NCBI GenBank assembly: GCA_002392385.1
Contig: DGGX01000080.1
Span: forward strand, 1 to 6,382
DNA: 6,382 nt
Direction: 5' to 3'
From: Lachnospiraceae bacterium UBA3863
Lineage (GTDB): Bacteria; Bacillota; Clostridia; Lachnospirales; Lachnospiraceae
The position numbers were made by a program, and so were the translations under genes. Shown here in pieces: positions 4,885 to 6,382 of the stretch; positions within the stretch are counted from its first letter, which is position 1; each line of letters opens with the position of its first letter. The notes below the pieces were generated by a model. It saw nothing but the letters and a program-made list of their open reading frames with translations, did not search any database and was not told the DNA's origin.

Positions 4885-4907
4885 GAGGCCGGCACACAGA
4901 GGCCGGC
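4885..4907 (+). repeat. GAGGCCGGC direct repeat forming an intercistronic hairpin
   Basis: GAGGCCGGC occurs at 4885-4893 and 4899-4907. Because GCCGGC is self-complementary, the copies at 4888-4893 and 4902-4907 can pair into a 6-bp GC-only stem with an 8-base loop, right after the malQ stop codon (4882-4884). No T-run follows, so it is not a standard intrinsic terminator. It may stabilise or process the mRNA between malQ and tex. The tex start codon follows 22 bases later. Confidence 0.5.
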
Positions 4908-4929
4908 TGACAGCTATAGAAGGATATAC

Positions 4930-6382
4930 ATGGATATAGAGAAACAGATCACAGAACAGATAGCGGGAGAGCTGGGGATCCGGACCGAACAGGCAGCGGC
5001 GGCCATCCTGCTGATCGACGAGGGCAATACGATCCCTTTCATTGCCCGTTACAGGAAGGAGAAGACCGGGGCGCTGGACGACACCCAGCTGCGGGCGCTG
5101 GATGAGCGCCTGACCTATCTGCGGGGGCTGGAGGAGCGCAGGAACAAGGTCCTGGAGGCCATCGCCGCCCAGGACAAGCTGACGCCGGAGCTGGAGAAGG
5201 CTATCCGCAGCGCGGCCACCATGGTGGAGATCGAGGACCTCTACCGTCCCTTCCGGCCTAAAAGGGTGACACGGGCGGGTATCGCCCGCGAGAAGGGGCT
5301 GGAGCCCCTGGCGGCCTGGCTGATGGAACAGACAGCCGGCTCGACAGAGGAGATCCTGACCAGGGCCGGACAGTATGTCGACGCGGACAAGGGCATTCCG
5401 GACGCGGAGGCGGCCCTGCAGGGAGCCAGGGACATCCTGGCGGAGGATGTCAGCGACAACGCCGGCTTCCGGGCCAGGGTACGTGTCCTGACCATGGAGA
5501 AGGGCCTCCTGGAGACCGAGGAGAAGCCCGCGGCCGATAAGAAGAAAAAAGCCGCCCGCGCGGAGGCGGCAGGCAGGAAAGAGGAGGACAGACGCAGTGC
5601 CGCCTCAGCAGCCAGAACAGAGCAGCGGCGCGAGGTCTATGCCCTCTACTTCCATTACACGGAAGAGATCGGCAAGGTGGCCCATCACCGGACCCTGGCC
5701 ATCAACCGCGGCGAGGCGGAGAACGTGCTCAGCGTCAGGATCACGGCGCCGGAGAAGGAGATCCAGGGCTGGCTTCTGGGCCAGCTGGTCAGGGACAGGA
5801 AGGCCCCCAACCGGGCGGTGCTGCCCCAGCTGGTGGAAGTGGTCAGGGACAGCTATCACCGCCTGATCGCCCCGGCCATCGAGCGGGAGATCCGGACCTG
5901 GCTGACGGAGCAGGCGGAGGACGCGTCGATCACCGTTTTTGGCAAGAATCTGGAGCAGCTCCTCATGCAGCAGCCCATTGCCGGCAAGACCGTGCTCGGA
6001 TGGGATCCGGCCTTCCGGACAGGCTGCAAGCTGGCTGTGGTGGATCCGACCGGCAAGGTGCTGGACACCCGCGTCATCTTTCCCACGGAGCCGCAGAACC
6101 GCATCGCGGAGGCGGAGAGAGACCTGCATGAGCTGGTTCAGAAATACAAGGTGGACCTCTTCAGCGTGGGCAACGGGACAGCGAGCCGTGAGTCCGAGCA
6201 GGTGATCGTGAATTTCATCAAAAAAGAAAGAAGGCCTCTCCAGTACGTGATCGTCAGCGAGGCGGGCGCCAGTGTATACAGCGCGTCCAAGACGGCGGCG
6301 GAGGAGTTCCCTTCCTTCGATGTGGGCCAGCGCAGCGCGGCCTCCATCGCCAGAAGGCTCCAGGATCCCCTGGCCGAGCTGG
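4930..6382 (+). CDS. tex: Tex-family transcription accessory protein, first 484 residues
   Basis: Tex is a cytoplasmic nucleic-acid-binding protein with N-terminal helical, YqgF-like, helix-hairpin-helix and S1 domains; its reported roles include transcription, toxin expression and stress tolerance. Seen: the conserved N-terminal segment with NTIPFIARYRKEKTGALD at 33-50, the signature EDLYRPFRPKR at 102-112, DSYHRLIAPAIEREIR at 307-322, FGKNLEQLLMQ at 337-347, and the YqgF-like domain opening GWDPAFRTGCKLAVVD at 357-372. Later come SVGNGTASRESEQ at 412-424, SEAGASVYSASKTAAEEFP at 443-461 and DVGQRSAASIARRLQDPLAEL at 464-484. The helix-hairpin-helix and S1 domains fall beyond the right edge; the family is about 710-780 residues. 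Residues 195-234 form an unusual Lys/Glu/Ala/Arg-rich insertion. ATG 4930 follows AGAAGGA by a normal spacing. The frame stays open from start to window end. It lies 45 bases after malQ with no terminator, so it is probably in the same transcript. Confidence 0.95.
   Translation, partial: MDIEKQITEQIAGELGIRTEQAAAAILLIDEGNTIPFIARYRKEKTGALDDTQLRALDERLTYLRGLEERRNKVLEAIAAQDKLTPELEKAIRSAATMVEIEDLYRPFRPKRVTRAGIAREKGLEPLAAWLMEQTAGSTEEILTRAGQYVDADKGIPDAEAALQGARDILAEDVSDNAGFRARVRVLTMEKGLLETEEKPAADKKKKAARAEAAGRKEEDRRSAASAARTEQRREVYALYFHYTEEIGKVAHHRTLAINRGEAENVLSVRITAPEKEIQGWLLGQLVRDRKAPNRAVLPQLVEVVRDSYHRLIAPAIEREIRTWLTEQAEDASITVFGKNLEQLLMQQPIAGKTVLGWDPAFRTGCKLAVVDPTGKVLDTRVIFPTEPQNRIAEAERDLHELVQKYKVDLFSVGNGTASRESEQVIVNFIKKERRPLQYVIVSEAGASVYSASKTAAEEFPSFDVGQRSAASIARRLQDPLAEL

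Noticed and set aside
5545..5570. Possible -1 frameshift signal in tex: a run of six A followed at once by a GCCGCC/GGCGGC hairpin.
   Set aside because: The codon register is AAA AAA G, not the A AAA AAG register needed for a classic slippery heptamer. The hairpin starts with no spacer, and conserved Tex sequence continues in the original frame. The open -1 frame is expected in GC-rich DNA.

Overview
The window reads as ordinary chromosomal DNA of a GC-rich (about 60% by eye) Firmicute, most likely a clostridial or Lachnospiraceae-type organism. The evidence is strong AGGAGG-type ribosome binding sites, heavy AGG and ATC codon use, a Tex protein and pyridoxamine kinase of the clostridial type, and a short conserved protein of the kind found in that group. 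This is an inference from familiarity, not a search. No tRNA, rRNA, CRISPR array, insertion sequence or phage gene was seen, and no stretch over 300 bases lacks a gene.

Left part, minus strand: a ROK-family sugar kinase (cut by the window's left edge) lies 81 bases downstream of a pyridoxamine/pyridoxal kinase. The ROK gene has a good sigma-A-like promoter of its own. The vitamin B6 kinase is divergent from a small YfcE/MJ0936-type metallophosphoesterase. Their 138-base shared intergenic region holds a consensus -10 box overlapped by a perfect 7-bp-arm inverted repeat, which looks like an operator.

Middle: the phosphoesterase gene converges, with only 9 bases between stop codons, on a minus-strand gene for a solitary HicB-like protein. 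That protein has no HicA partner and lacks the usual C-terminal DNA-binding domain. The HicB-like gene is in turn divergent from the main plus-strand gene cluster. In that 147-base region two opposing promoter candidates overlap at their -10 boxes, and the plus-strand leader contains repeated GGACCGGGAC blocks that can form alternative hairpins next to a ribosome binding site.

Right part, plus strand: a tight operon-like run encodes an uncharacterised 78-residue protein, a YkgJ-type cysteine-cluster protein (1 base gap), 4-alpha-glucanotransferase MalQ (4-base ATGA overlap) and, after a 45-base spacer with a hairpin, the RNA-binding transcription accessory protein Tex (cut by the right edge). 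MalQ releases glucose from maltodextrins and the ROK kinase could phosphorylate it, but the two lie on opposite strands and need not be co-regulated.

I do not see a clear novel multi-gene system. The most unusual signals are the truncated orphan HicB-like protein, the operator-like repeat, the alternative-pairing leader, and a lysine/alanine/glutamate-rich insertion in Tex.
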